Assembly (NCBI RefSeq): GCF_900323885.1
Contig: NZ_OOHJ01000030.1
Coordinates: forward strand, 827,308 to 891,307
From: [Actinomadura] parvosata subsp. kistnae
GTDB lineage: Bacteria; Actinomycetota; Actinomycetes; Streptosporangiales; Streptosporangiaceae
DNA length: 64,000 nt
Direction: 5' to 3'
Of the stretch, positions 1 to 8,360 are shown piece by piece. Both the position numbers and the translations under genes were made by a program. Each line of letters opens with the position of its first letter. Position 1 is the stretch's first letter. The notes under the pieces are model-generated. The model ran no database searches and was not told the DNA's origin. It saw only the letters and a list, made by a program, of their open reading frames with translations.

Positions 1-1075
1 CGAGCACGGCCAGCGCGCCGGCCTCGGCCAGCGCGGCGCCGGCGAGCTGCCCGCGGCCGACGCCCAGCGCCGACAGCAGCGCGGTCTCGCCGGCGCGCAC
101 ACCGGCGCTGAGCCGGCCGGCGAGGGCGAGAGCGGTCGCGGTCAGGACGAGGCCGATGGCGGCGACGGCCAGCACCGCGGCCGTGGTGACCCGCTGCTGG
201 TCGTGGGCGGCCAGCAGGGTCGCGGGCAGCCGGGAAGCGACGCGCTGGATCCGTACCCGGTCGCCGAGCGTGCGCCCCAGCCGGCGGTCCGCGCCGAGCA
301 CGGCCTGGGTGACGGCGTCGAGGTCGCGGACGGTGGCGGCGGACAGGTCGGGGTGGGCGGTGATCTCCAGCCGGTCGAGCGTGGAGCCGCCGCCGAGCAG
401 GTCGGCGAGGTCCACGAGGAACGGCCCGTACGCGTGGACGGGCTGCGCGGAGCGCCCGTCGCGGTAGGCCGGGTCGAAGCCGGTGCCGGTGAGGGGGTCG
501 CGGTCCCAGCCGGTGCCCGGCAGCGGGCGTACGATCCCGACCACCCGCACCTCGGCGCTCTCGTCGGGGTCGTCGGCCAGCTCCCTGCCGAGGCGGACCC
601 GGCTGCCGGCGGCCAGGCCGAGCCGGCGCGCGGTGCTCTCCAGGACCACGGCCTCGGCCGGCGCGGCACCCGCGCGCGGCAGCCGTCCGCGGACGAGCTG
701 GGCGCGGGACGGCAGGTCCGCCACCCCCGACAGGTACGCCACCGACGGGACACCCGCGCCGGGGAGCGCCCGCATCACGGACGACGCGCGCGCGGCCGTC
801 GTCGCCGCGAACGGGGCGAGGGCCGAGGTCAGCACGTCGCGGGTGTCGTCGGCGACGGATCGCGCGTGCTCGCCGCGGATGGTGACGGTGTAGGCGGTGA
901 CGTCGACCTGGTCGGCGCCGGCGCGCGCGGCGGCGGTCTCCAGCGCCTGCTCGGCGGTACGGGTGAGCAGGAGGGCGCAGGTGCCCAGCAGCGTGGGGCC
1001 GACCACGGCGACCGCGAGGAGGGCCGCCAGCAACGGCCATTGCGCACGGGCCCGCCGGGCGACCAGCTTCAGCAC
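1..1075 (-). CDS. FtsX/MacB-type ABC transporter permease (3' part missing, cut by window edge)
   Basis: Membrane subunit of an ABC exporter or lipoprotein-release type complex, encoded just downstream of two ATPases on the same strand. The reading frame from a GTG at 1075 begins MLKLVARRARAQ, followed by a hydrophobic helix of about 20 residues (LLAALLAVAVVGPTLLGT) and a long extracytoplasmic stretch, as in the FtsX-like family. The frame stays open to the window edge, so the C-terminal membrane helices lie outside. The start lies 16 bases after the stop of the upstream ATPase, which fits one operon. FtsX-type membership rests on the topology and the neighbours; the substrate is unknown. Confidence 0.72.
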   Translation of the reverse strand, partial: MLKLVARRARAQWPLLAALLAVAVVGPTLLGTCALLLTRTAEQALETAAARAGADQVDVTAYTVTIRGEHARSVADDTRDVLTSALAPFAATTAARASSVMRALPGAGVPSVAYLSGVADLPSRAQLVRGRLPRAGAAPAEAVVLESTARRLGLAAGSRVRLGRELADDPDESAEVRVVGIVRPLPGTGWDRDPLTGTGFDPAYRDGRSAQPVHAYGPFLVDLADLLGGGSTLDRLEITAHPDLSAATVRDLDAVTQAVLGADRRLGRTLGDRVRIQRVASRLPATLLAAHDQQRVTTAAVLAVAAIGLVLTATALALAGRLSAGVRAGETALLSALGVGRGQLAGAALAEAGALAVL

Positions 1076-1091
1076 GGACGGCTCTCGCTGG

Positions 1092-1928
1092 TCAAGACTC
1101 GCCCCGGCCGTCGGAGCGCTGGTCGAGCCGCACACCGGGATGCCCGTCGAGCCGCCCATCGAGCCGGCCGTCGGAGTGCTGGCCGAGCTGCACACCTGGA
1201 TGCCCGTCGGACTGCCCGTCGAGCCGCGCGTCGGACTGCCCGTCGAGCTGCCCGTCGAGCTGCCCATCGTTGATGCGGATCACACGGTCCGCCAGCGCGA
1301 GCATCGTCGGATCGTGCGTGGAGACCAGCGCCGTGACCCCTTCGGACTCCACCACCCCGCGCAGCAGCGCCATCACCGACAGCCCGGTCTCGGCGTCGAG
1401 CTGCCCGGTCGGCTCGTCCGCGATCAGCAGCCGGGGCGAGCCGGCCAGCGCCCGGGCGATCGCCACCCGCTGCTGCTGCCCGCCCGACAGCTCGCCGGGC
1501 AGCTGCTCGGCGTGGGCGGCCAGCCCGACCAGCTCGAGCAGCAGCGCGACCCGCCGCTCCCGCTCCGCCGCCGGTACGCGGGCCAGCCGCAGCGGCGCGC
1601 CCACGTTCTCGGCGGCCGACAGCACCGGGATCAGGCCGAAGGTCTGGAAGACGTACGAGACCTTCTCCCGGCGTAACAGGGACAGGCCGTCCTCGTCGAG
1701 GGCGGTGACGTCGGTGCCGTCGACGAGGACGGTGCCGGAGTCGGGGCGGTCGAGGCCGCCGATGATGTTGAGCAGCGTGGTCTTGCCGGAGCCGGACCGG
1801 CCGACCAGGGCGGTCATGGTGCCGGGCGCGAGGTCGAACGTCACGTCGCGCAACGCGTGCACGGCGGTCGCGCCGCTGCCGTACCGGCGATGCACGCCCC
1901 GCACGCTGACCAGGGGCCCGCCACTCAT
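1092..1928 (-). CDS. ABC transporter ATP-binding protein, MacB/LolD type, with tandem-repeat C-terminal tail
   Basis: Cytoplasmic ATPase that powers the adjoining FtsX-like permease. The 278-residue product has Walker A GRSGSGKTT (about residues 43-51), signature LSGGQQQR, Walker B LLIADEPTGQLD and the H-loop STHD, so it should be catalytically complete. The domain normally ends near the sequence RVIRINDG; here it runs on for about 55 residues of degenerate QLDG/RSDG tetrapeptide repeats with no match to the family. The ATG at 1928 lies inside a 20-bp repeat array that repeats the start codon context, so the exact start is fixed only by the conserved N-terminus. Translation is probably coupled to the second ATPase upstream. 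Confidence 0.9.
   Translation of the reverse strand: MSGGPLVSVRGVHRRYGSGATAVHALRDVTFDLAPGTMTALVGRSGSGKTTLLNIIGGLDRPDSGTVLVDGTDVTALDEDGLSLLRREKVSYVFQTFGLIPVLSAAENVGAPLRLARVPAAERERRVALLLELVGLAAHAEQLPGELSGGQQQRVAIARALAGSPRLLIADEPTGQLDAETGLSVMALLRGVVESEGVTALVSTHDPTMLALADRVIRINDGQLDGQLDGQSDARLDGQSDGHPGVQLGQHSDGRLDGRLDGHPGVRLDQRSDGRGES
1110..1272. repeat. degenerate 12-bp repeat block within the ATPase 3' end
   Basis: The DNA is made of variants of a 12-bp unit (gcccgtcgagct and relatives), which encodes QLDG-like tetrapeptides on the minus strand. A higher-order unit of about 60 bp, containing a GHPGV-coding segment, occurs twice (starting near 1111 and 1171). Variation between units indicates an older expansion with later point changes. 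Confidence 0.8.
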
Positions 1929-2020
1929 CCAGCCTCACCGCCGCTCATCCAGCCTCACCGGCACTCATCCGGCCGCACCGCCGCTCATCCGGCCGCACCG
2001 CCGCTCATCCGGCCTCGCCA
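1921..2020. repeat. five 20-bp tandem repeats spanning the junction of two ABC ATPase genes
   Basis: Five consecutive 20-bp units start at 1921, 1941, 1961, 1981 and 2001. On the minus strand the unit reads GGATGAGCGGCGGTGAGGCT with one to three changes per copy. Each copy carries GGATGA, which is both a stop (TGA) for the upstream gene frame and an ATG followed by AGCGGCGG. The upstream ATPase stops in the unit at 2001 and the downstream ATPase starts in the unit at 1921. The repeats therefore duplicate a stop/start translation-coupling site. Confidence 0.88.
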
Positions 2021-2949
2021 CCGTCGGGGCGGATCGCGACGTGGTCGGCCTCCAGCACCAGCCGGACCCGCCGCGTCAGCGCCAGCGCCTCCCGGTAGTC
2101 GCGCGGGACCTGGATCCGGCCCGCGCGGTCCATCACCGCGTACTCCTCGGCGATGACCCGCTGGGCGCCGTCGTCGCCGGTGGCGGTGCGCCGCAGCACC
2201 TCGCTGCTCGTGCGCCCGTCGCGGATCGCCACCGTCCGCTCCACCTGCCCGCTGACGGCGGGATCGTGGGTGACGATGACGACGGTGACGCCGAGCCGCC
2301 GGTTGACCTCCCGCAGCAGCCCGAACACCGCGGCCGACGTGGCGCTGTCGAGCTCCCCGGTCGGCTCGTCGGCCAGCAGCACCCTGGGCTCGTTGGCCAG
2401 GGCCACCGCGATGGCCACCCGCATCTGCTGCCCGCCGGACAGCTCCGCGGGCCGCCGGTCGGCGCAGTCGGCGACGCCGAGCAGGCCCAGCAGCTCGGCG
2501 GCCCGCTTGCGGCGGACCCGGCCGGGGGTGCGGGCCGCCGTCATCGGCAGGTCGACCATCTGCCGCGCGGTCAGGTACGGGATGAGGTTGGCGGCCGTCT
2601 GCTGGCGGACGAACCCCACGGTGTGCCGCCGGTAGCGGACCCGGTCGGCCCGCGACATGTCCAGCAGGTTCCACCGGTCGACGCGCACCCGTCCGGCGGT
2701 GGGGGCGTCGACCCCGGCCAGGATGGACAGCAACGTCGACTTGCCCGACCCGGACGCCCCGACGACGGCCACCATCTCGCCGCCGTCCACGACCAGGTCC
2801 AGCCCCTGCAGCGCCTGCACCTCGACCGACCCGGACTGGTAGATGCGCACCAGGCTCTCGCAGACGATCAGCGCGTCGCGCCCGAACTCGGGCGCCTTCG
2901 CGGGCGGCTGCGGCAGGGACAAGGGCGTGCCCGTCTTCGCCAAGCGCAT
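2005..2949 (-). CDS. ABC transporter ATP-binding protein with AbrB-like C-terminal extension
   Basis: Second ATPase of the same exporter locus. Of its 314 residues, about 45-260 form the ATPase: Walker A GASGSGKST, LSGGQQMR signature, Walker B VLLADEPTGELD and VTHD. The C-terminal part (about 262-305) contains EYAVMDRAGRIQVPRDY, a pattern like SpoVT/AbrB swapped-hairpin domains, then a basic helix. Such a fusion suggests a dimerisation or DNA-contact role beyond transport, but this is inference. The ATG at 2949 has a strong ribosome site (GGTGAGGAGGGGG) just upstream. It is probably the first gene of the operon running to the window edge. Confidence 0.88.
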   Translation of the reverse strand: MRLAKTGTPLSLPQPPAKAPEFGRDALIVCESLVRIYQSGSVEVQALQGLDLVVDGGEMVAVVGASGSGKSTLLSILAGVDAPTAGRVRVDRWNLLDMSRADRVRYRRHTVGFVRQQTAANLIPYLTARQMVDLPMTAARTPGRVRRKRAAELLGLLGVADCADRRPAELSGGQQMRVAIAVALANEPRVLLADEPTGELDSATSAAVFGLLREVNRRLGVTVVIVTHDPAVSGQVERTVAIRDGRTSSEVLRRTATGDDGAQRVIAEEYAVMDRAGRIQVPRDYREALALTRRVRLVLEADHVAIRPDGGEAG

Positions 2950-3033
2950 CCCCCCTCCTCACCCCTGCGCCGCTCATGATCCGGTGCCAGACTCTACCGT
3001 CCCCGCGAACCGGGCCCTAAGCCCCTTCCCCTT

Positions 3034-4209
3034 TCAGGGGTTCTGGAAGGTCACTTCCGGGTTGGCGGGCGACGGGCCGTCCAGGAGGGGCTGGTGCTCG
3101 CCGTTCAGGTGCTGGTCGAAGAAGGCGCCCACGTACGCGGTGGTGATCTCCCCCGACCGCTTGCCCGGCAGCGGCGCGGAGGGGTCGGTGATTCCGGCCT
3201 GCGCGCCCAGGACGGGCAGGTCGATGAAGGTGAAGTGGCCGGCGTCCGCGACGGTCAGCCAGCGCTTCCAGCCGTTCAGGCGCGGCCAGTCGCGCGGCCA
3301 GGTGGTGTCGGCGGAGCCGGGCGAGTGCTGGGCCTTGGTGCCGAGCATGAGGAACGGCCGCCCGCCGAGGCCCTTCGCCGGGACCGGGTCGAAGAACGAG
3401 CCGTCCAGGTTCGCCCCGGCACGGACGCGCCGGTCGGTGGCCATGACGCTGGCGGCGGCGTTGCCGCCGAGCGAGTGGCCGGCCGCGCCGATCCGGCGCG
3501 GGTCGATCATCTGCCAGTGCTTCCAGGCGGGCGCGGAGCGGCGGGGACGGGTGAGCCGGTCGATGACGAACGACAGGTCGGCCGCCCGCCCGGCCGCGGC
3601 CTTGCCCATCAGCTCCTTCTCCGCGTCGTCGGAGGGGGCGCTCTCCACGGTCCGGCAGGCGACGCAGGTCAGGGTCCGGCCGCCGGGGAAGCTCGTGCCG
3701 AACGACTCGTAGGCGTGGTCCACGAGGGCGACGACGTACCCCTTGGAGGCGAGGTCCTCGGCGAGCGTGGTCAGGGTGGCGCGGTTGAGCGTGAATCCCG
3801 GCGACAGCACCACCAGGGGGTGCCGGCCGCCGACGGGGCGGGCGCTCAGGTGCGCGTTCGTGCCGACTCCGGCGAGCTGCCCGGGCTTGATGACGCGGTC
3901 GAGCTTCTGCCCCTCCAGGAGGAGCCGGGCCTCCTCGAGGGTCATGTACGGCGCCGTGTCCCCGCCTGTCCGGGCCGGGAAGTACACCGACACCATCAGC
4001 TCGCGGGCGGCTGTGGGCACCCACGGGTCGCGGCGGCCGGTGTCGACGAGGTGCAGGGTGTCGCGCCCGACGTCGTACCGGCCGGTGGGGTGCGGGATCG
4101 CGAGCCGCACGTCGGCGGCGGCGGGTGCTGACATCGTCGCGGCCGTCACCGGCAGGGCCAGGGTCAGGGCGAGGAGGAGGGCGGCGGAGTCGCGCCGGGT
4201 TCTGATCAT
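3034..4209 (-). CDS. secreted alpha/beta hydrolase (PAF-acetylhydrolase-like esterase)
   Basis: Predicted exported serine esterase or lipase-like hydrolase. The start chosen is the ATG at 4209 (MIRTRRDSAALLLALTLALP), which places a signal peptide of about 32 residues ending near AAA at the very N-terminus; a GTG at 4266 would add 19 atypical residues. The catalytic serine sits in GHSLGG (about residue 246). LDGSFF supplies a plausible aspartate and DAGHFTF a plausible histidine. The layout resembles the platelet-activating-factor acetylhydrolase/dienelactone hydrolase group. It is divergent from the SRPBCC gene, with an inverted repeat between them. Confidence 0.82.
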   Translation of the reverse strand: MIRTRRDSAALLLALTLALPVTAATMSAPAAADVRLAIPHPTGRYDVGRDTLHLVDTGRRDPWVPTAARELMVSVYFPARTGGDTAPYMTLEEARLLLEGQKLDRVIKPGQLAGVGTNAHLSARPVGGRHPLVVLSPGFTLNRATLTTLAEDLASKGYVVALVDHAYESFGTSFPGGRTLTCVACRTVESAPSDDAEKELMGKAAAGRAADLSFVIDRLTRPRRSAPAWKHWQMIDPRRIGAAGHSLGGNAAASVMATDRRVRAGANLDGSFFDPVPAKGLGGRPFLMLGTKAQHSPGSADTTWPRDWPRLNGWKRWLTVADAGHFTFIDLPVLGAQAGITDPSAPLPGKRSGEITTAYVGAFFDQHLNGEHQPLLDGPSPANPEVTFQNP

Positions 4210-4266
4210 GCCCAGCACTGTAGGAACGGCGCCGCCCCGCCCGGCACGCCCGAAAGTCCAGCTCAC

Positions 4267-4286
4267 CCCCTGACTTTCGTCAGGGG
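4267..4286. promoter_or_regulatory. inverted repeat in the divergent hydrolase/SRPBCC promoter region
   Basis: CCCCTGAC and GTCAGGGG form perfect 8-bp arms around a 4-base centre (tttc). The element lies between two divergent genes, about 20 bases upstream of a TATCAT -10 box (4305-4310) for the rightward gene. It could be an operator; the binding protein is unknown, though the TetR gene at 4820-5392 is close. Confidence 0.5.
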
Positions 4287-4316
4287 TCGCACGGACTCGC
4301 GCCCTATCATCGCCGG

Positions 4317-4751
4317 GTGATCGAGCTTCAGGAATCCCGGGAGATCGCCTGCCCGGCCGCCCGCGTGTGGGCGGTCGTCGCCGACTACGGTCAGGATCCG
4401 CGCTGGCGCGAGGGTGTCGAGACGATGGTGCCGAGCCCCGAGGGGATCGTCGGGGTGGGCACGACCACCGCCGAGGTGATGCGGTTCGCGGGACGGACCT
4501 ACCGCAACGGGGGCGAGGTCGTCCGGGTGGAGCCGGGGCGCTCGTTCGGGTGGCGCACCACGTCCGGGATCGACGCCGAGGGCGGCCGGCTGGTCGAGCC
4601 GCTCGGCGCGGACCGGTGCCGCTTCACCTTCCAGGTGCGCGTCACCCCGCGCGCGACCTCCGAGCGGCTGCTGGAGCCGGTGCTGAGGTGGTTGTTGCGG
4701 CGCTCGATCCGCGCCGACCTCCGCCGGCTGGCCGCTCTGTGCGGCTCGTGA
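4317..4751 (+). CDS. SRPBCC (polyketide cyclase/START-like) family protein
   Basis: Small single-domain protein of 144 residues. The N-terminus IELQESREIACPAARVWAVVADYGQDPRW is typical of the SRPBCC helix-grip fold, which binds hydrophobic ligands in its cavity. No catalytic residue set can be assigned. The GTG start lies seven bases after a TATCAT -10 box at 4305-4310 and has no ribosome site, so the mRNA is probably leaderless. It is convergent with the following TetR gene. It may be a lipid or polyketide binding or cyclising protein; the function is not determined. Confidence 0.8.
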   Translation: MIELQESREIACPAARVWAVVADYGQDPRWREGVETMVPSPEGIVGVGTTTAEVMRFAGRTYRNGGEVVRVEPGRSFGWRTTSGIDAEGGRLVEPLGADRCRFTFQVRVTPRATSERLLEPVLRWLLRRSIRADLRRLAALCGS

Positions 4752-4819
4752 CGGCGAACGGACGCGGACGTCCGCGACGTACCGGGTGACGTCGCCGCCG
4801 CCCTGCGCCGTCCTGGAGG

Positions 4820-5392
4820 TCAGGAGGGGTCGCGGGTCAGGGCCAGCAGCTCGCGTAGCACGTCCTCGGCGAGGTCGGTGAGGGAGCGCCGCTCGTCCTC
4901 GCGCAGCCAGCGGATGAACGCGACCTTGAACACGGTGACGCCCGACTCCGCCGCCAGGGTGGCGGCGAGGTCGTCCACGCCTCGCGCGCGCAGGGCGTCC
5001 GCGAGCGCCGCGGCGAGGCTGGCGAGCTTGTGCCGCTCGCGTTCCTGCAGCGCCGGGTTCTGGTCGATGACGGCCTGCCGGCTGCGCGAATGGGGGCGGC
5101 GCTCGTCCGGGAAGGAGGACGTCGCCGAGCGCAGCGCGGAGGCGACGATCTCCATCGGGGACGCGTCGGGCGGCGCGGCCTGCACGCCGTCGAGGAACGC
5201 CTGGGTGAACAGGTGCTGGCCGTGGAAGAGGACCTCGCGCTTGTCGCTGAAGTGGCGGAAGAAGGTGCGCTCGGTCAGGCCGACGGCCTGTGCGATCTCC
5301 GTGGCGGTCGTCTGCTCGAACCCCTGGGTCGCGAACAGGTCGAGTGCGGCCTCCTGCAGCCGTTCCGCGGCCCCGGGCTCCCAACGCGTCAT
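4820..5392 (-). CDS. TetR-family transcriptional regulator
   Basis: Ligand-responsive repressor of 190 residues from the ATG at 5392 (an in-frame ATG at 5425 would add 11 residues). The N-terminal helix-turn-helix is clear: AALDLFATQGFEQTTATEIAQAVGLTERTFFRHFSDKREVL. The C-terminal ligand domain is unremarkable. It is divergent from the NAD-dependent epimerase/dehydratase gene at 5525, and a 36-bp perfect palindrome lies between the two starts. The likely model is that this protein represses both genes by binding the palindrome. Confidence 0.88.
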   Translation of the reverse strand: MTRWEPGAAERLQEAALDLFATQGFEQTTATEIAQAVGLTERTFFRHFSDKREVLFHGQHLFTQAFLDGVQAAPPDASPMEIVASALRSATSSFPDERRPHSRSRQAVIDQNPALQERERHKLASLAAALADALRARGVDDLAATLAAESGVTVFKVAFIRWLREDERRSLTDLAEDVLRELLALTRDPS

Positions 5393-5436
5393 GCGATCAA
5401 GTCTAGTGATGACAGCGACCGACATGCGGGGGTACG

Positions 5437-5472
5437 GTGATGTCTGTGACTGACGTCAGTCACAGACATCAC
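5437..5472. promoter_or_regulatory. 36-bp perfect palindrome, probable TetR operator
   Basis: Every base from 5437 to 5472 pairs with its partner around a centre between 5454 and 5455. The core is GTGACTGACGTCAGTCAC, flanked by GTGATGTCT and AGACATCAC. The arms are 18 bp with no mismatch and no loop. It lies between the divergent TetR gene (start 5392) and the oxidoreductase gene (start 5525), where an operator is expected. Its length suits two overlapping TetR dimers. Confidence 0.85.
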
Positions 5473-5524
5473 TTCCGGAAGAACGCGCTCCGCCCTGGCG
5501 GCGGTGCGCCGAAGGAGAACCCTC

Positions 5525-6424
<900 letters not shown>

Positions 6425-6513
6425 CCCCGCGGTCGTCACATCGAGGGCGCCCGCACCTGGCGCGACCCCGGACCGGCCGCCGCGCGGGCGGCGACCGCTT
6501 CCTGGGCGTGATA

Positions 6514-6537
6514 CGTTGAATAAACGTTTACTCAACG
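6514..6537. promoter_or_regulatory. 24-bp near-perfect palindrome, probable operator of the downstream TetR gene
   Basis: CGTTGAATAAACGTTTACTCAACG is a palindrome with one mismatched base pair. It is unusually AT-rich for this DNA and ends 9 bases before the GTG start of the TetR gene at 6547. Autoregulation of the TetR/monooxygenase operon is the simplest reading. Confidence 0.75.
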
Positions 6538-6546
6538 AGGTGGGAA

Positions 6547-7101
6547 GTGTCCAGGACGCGAAGCGAGCAAGCGGTGTGGCGGCGGGAGCAACTGCTGGAC
6601 GCGGCCCTGCGGGTGTTCGCCGACAAGGGCGTCGACGGCGCCACGGTCAAGGACGTGGCGCAGGCCGCCGAGGTGACCCCGGGCCTGCTGTACCGCTACT
6701 TCGACAGCAAGGAGGCGATGGTGGAGACCCTGCTGGCGGAGCGGGGTTTCCTGCCGCGCCTGCGTGAGCTGCGCTCACAGGCCCGCGACAGCCGGCCGGC
6801 CGTCGTGGTGCTGACGGAGTTGCTGGCGGAGTTCGACCGGCTGCTGGCCGACAACGCCGAGCTGATGGCGGTGTTCTTCAGCGCCGCGCAGGCCCGCGCG
6901 CCGCTGGCGACGCTGGCGGCTGAGGGCCGGCGGCTCATCGGCGACTTCCTGATCGAACGCGTCGCCGCCGGCGAGCTGCGCCCGCACGACACGGCCACGG
7001 CGGCCCGCACCCTGTTCGCCGCCGTCGCCGTCAACCGGCGGCTGGGCACCCCCATCGACGTCGCGGCCCTGGTCGGGCTGCTGTTCCCGGAAGAAGGATG
7101 A
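6547..7101 (+). CDS. TetR-family transcriptional regulator
   Basis: Repressor of 184 residues beginning MSRTRSEQAVWRREQLLDAAL from a GTG. The helix-turn-helix GATVKDVAQAAEVTPGLLYRYFDSKEAMV is canonical; the C-terminal domain (LTELLAEFDRLLADNAELMAVFF) resembles TetR members with a conserved ligand domain of unknown specificity. The stop is separated by one base from the start of the FAD monooxygenase gene, so the two are co-transcribed. A 24-bp palindrome overlaps the promoter and probably mediates autorepression. Confidence 0.88.
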   Translation: MSRTRSEQAVWRREQLLDAALRVFADKGVDGATVKDVAQAAEVTPGLLYRYFDSKEAMVETLLAERGFLPRLRELRSQARDSRPAVVVLTELLAEFDRLLADNAELMAVFFSAAQARAPLATLAAEGRRLIGDFLIERVAAGELRPHDTATAARTLFAAVAVNRRLGTPIDVAALVGLLFPEEG

Positions 7102-7102
7102 G

Positions 7103-8296
7103 ATGCGCGCACAGTGCTGTGTCGTCGGAGGCGGGCCCGCGGGCATGATGGCCGGGCTGCTGCTGGCCCGCCAGGGCGTGGAGGTGGTGGTGCTGGAGAA
7201 GCACGCGGACTTCCTGCGTGACTTCCGCGGCGACACCGTCCACCCCTCCACCCTGCAGCTGTTCGCCGAGCTGGGCTGGATCGAGGAGTTCCTGGACCTC
7301 CCGCACACGAGGATGCCGCAGGTGACGGTCAACATGGGCGGCCGCGACGTCACCTTCGCCGACTTCACCCGGCTGAACGTGCGCTGCCCGTACATCGCGT
7401 TCATGCCGCAGTGGGACGTGCTGGACTTCCTGGCCGCCAAGGCCGCCGCGTACCCGTCCTTCCGGTTGCTGCGCCGCGCCCGCGCCACGGACCTGATCCC
7501 CGAGCGGGGGCGGGTGACCGGCGTCCTGGCCGACACCGCCGACGGCCCGCTGGAGGTGCGGGCCGACCTGGTGATCGGCGCCGACGGCCGCCACTCCACC
7601 GTACGCGACCGCGCCGGCCTCACCCCCGTCGGCTCCTCGCCTCCCATGGACGTCTTGTGGTTCCACCTCCCCCGCCACCCTCAGGACCACGTGCCCTTCT
7701 TCCAGGGCGGCAAGGGGGCGCTGATCTCCATCGACCGCGGCGACTACTGGCAGCTCGCCTACGCGATCCCGGCCGGCGCGTTCGCCGAGCTCAAGGCCGC
7801 CGGGCTGCCCGCGTTCCGCGAGCGGGTGGCACACCTGGCGCCCGCCCTGCGCGACCGCGTCGAGCACCTCGGCGACTGGGCGGCGGTGCACCATCTGAGC
7901 GTGCGCGTGGACCGGCTGCCGCGCTGGCACCGGCCGGGGCTGCTGTGCATCGGTGACGCCGCCCACGCCATGTCGCCCGCCGGCGGCGTCGGCATCAACC
8001 TGGCCGTGCAGGACGCGGTGGCCACCGCCAACCTGCTGGGCCCGCTCCTCGCCCGGGGCGGCACCCCCGAAGACGCCGACCTGGCCCGGGTGCAGGCGCG
8101 CAGGGAACGCGCCGCGCGGATCACCCAGGCCTTCCAGCTCGGCATCCTGCGCGACCTCTACCCCAAGGACCTGGGCGACGACACGACCGGGCACGTGCCC
8201 CCGATCTTCACCGCGTTCCGCACGCTGCCGCCGCTGCGCCACCTTCTCGGACGTTTCATCGGCCTGGGCGTCCGTCCCGAGCACATCGCCGCGTAA
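7103..8296 (+). CDS. FAD-dependent monooxygenase (PHBH/UbiH-like)
   Basis: Flavoprotein of 397 residues, probably a single-component aromatic hydroxylase. The FAD-binding GGGPAGMMAGLLLARQG is at residues 9-25, the middle motif DLVIGADGRHSTVR near 153-166, and the third flavin motif CIGDAAHAMSPAGGVGINLAVQDA near 276-300. These three are the signature of class A flavin monooxygenases. It starts one base after the stop of a TetR gene, so it is the likely regulated enzyme of that operon, used in catabolism or inactivation of an aromatic compound. The substrate is unknown. Confidence 0.9.
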   Translation: MRAQCCVVGGGPAGMMAGLLLARQGVEVVVLEKHADFLRDFRGDTVHPSTLQLFAELGWIEEFLDLPHTRMPQVTVNMGGRDVTFADFTRLNVRCPYIAFMPQWDVLDFLAAKAAAYPSFRLLRRARATDLIPERGRVTGVLADTADGPLEVRADLVIGADGRHSTVRDRAGLTPVGSSPPMDVLWFHLPRHPQDHVPFFQGGKGALISIDRGDYWQLAYAIPAGAFAELKAAGLPAFRERVAHLAPALRDRVEHLGDWAAVHHLSVRVDRLPRWHRPGLLCIGDAAHAMSPAGGVGINLAVQDAVATANLLGPLLARGGTPEDADLARVQARRERAARITQAFQLGILRDLYPKDLGDDTTGHVPPIFTAFRTLPPLRHLLGRFIGLGVRPEHIAA

Positions 8297-8360
8297 GAGG
8301 GCCGTGATGGAGCTGCGGGCCCGCCCCGCCTCCGTCATCGCCGGCTGAGCACGGTGCTGC

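Noticed and set aside
1270..2979. A 569-codon plus-strand frame antisense to the two ABC ATPases
   Set aside because: No motif or ribosome site; the minus strand encodes complete Walker A, signature and Walker B motifs.
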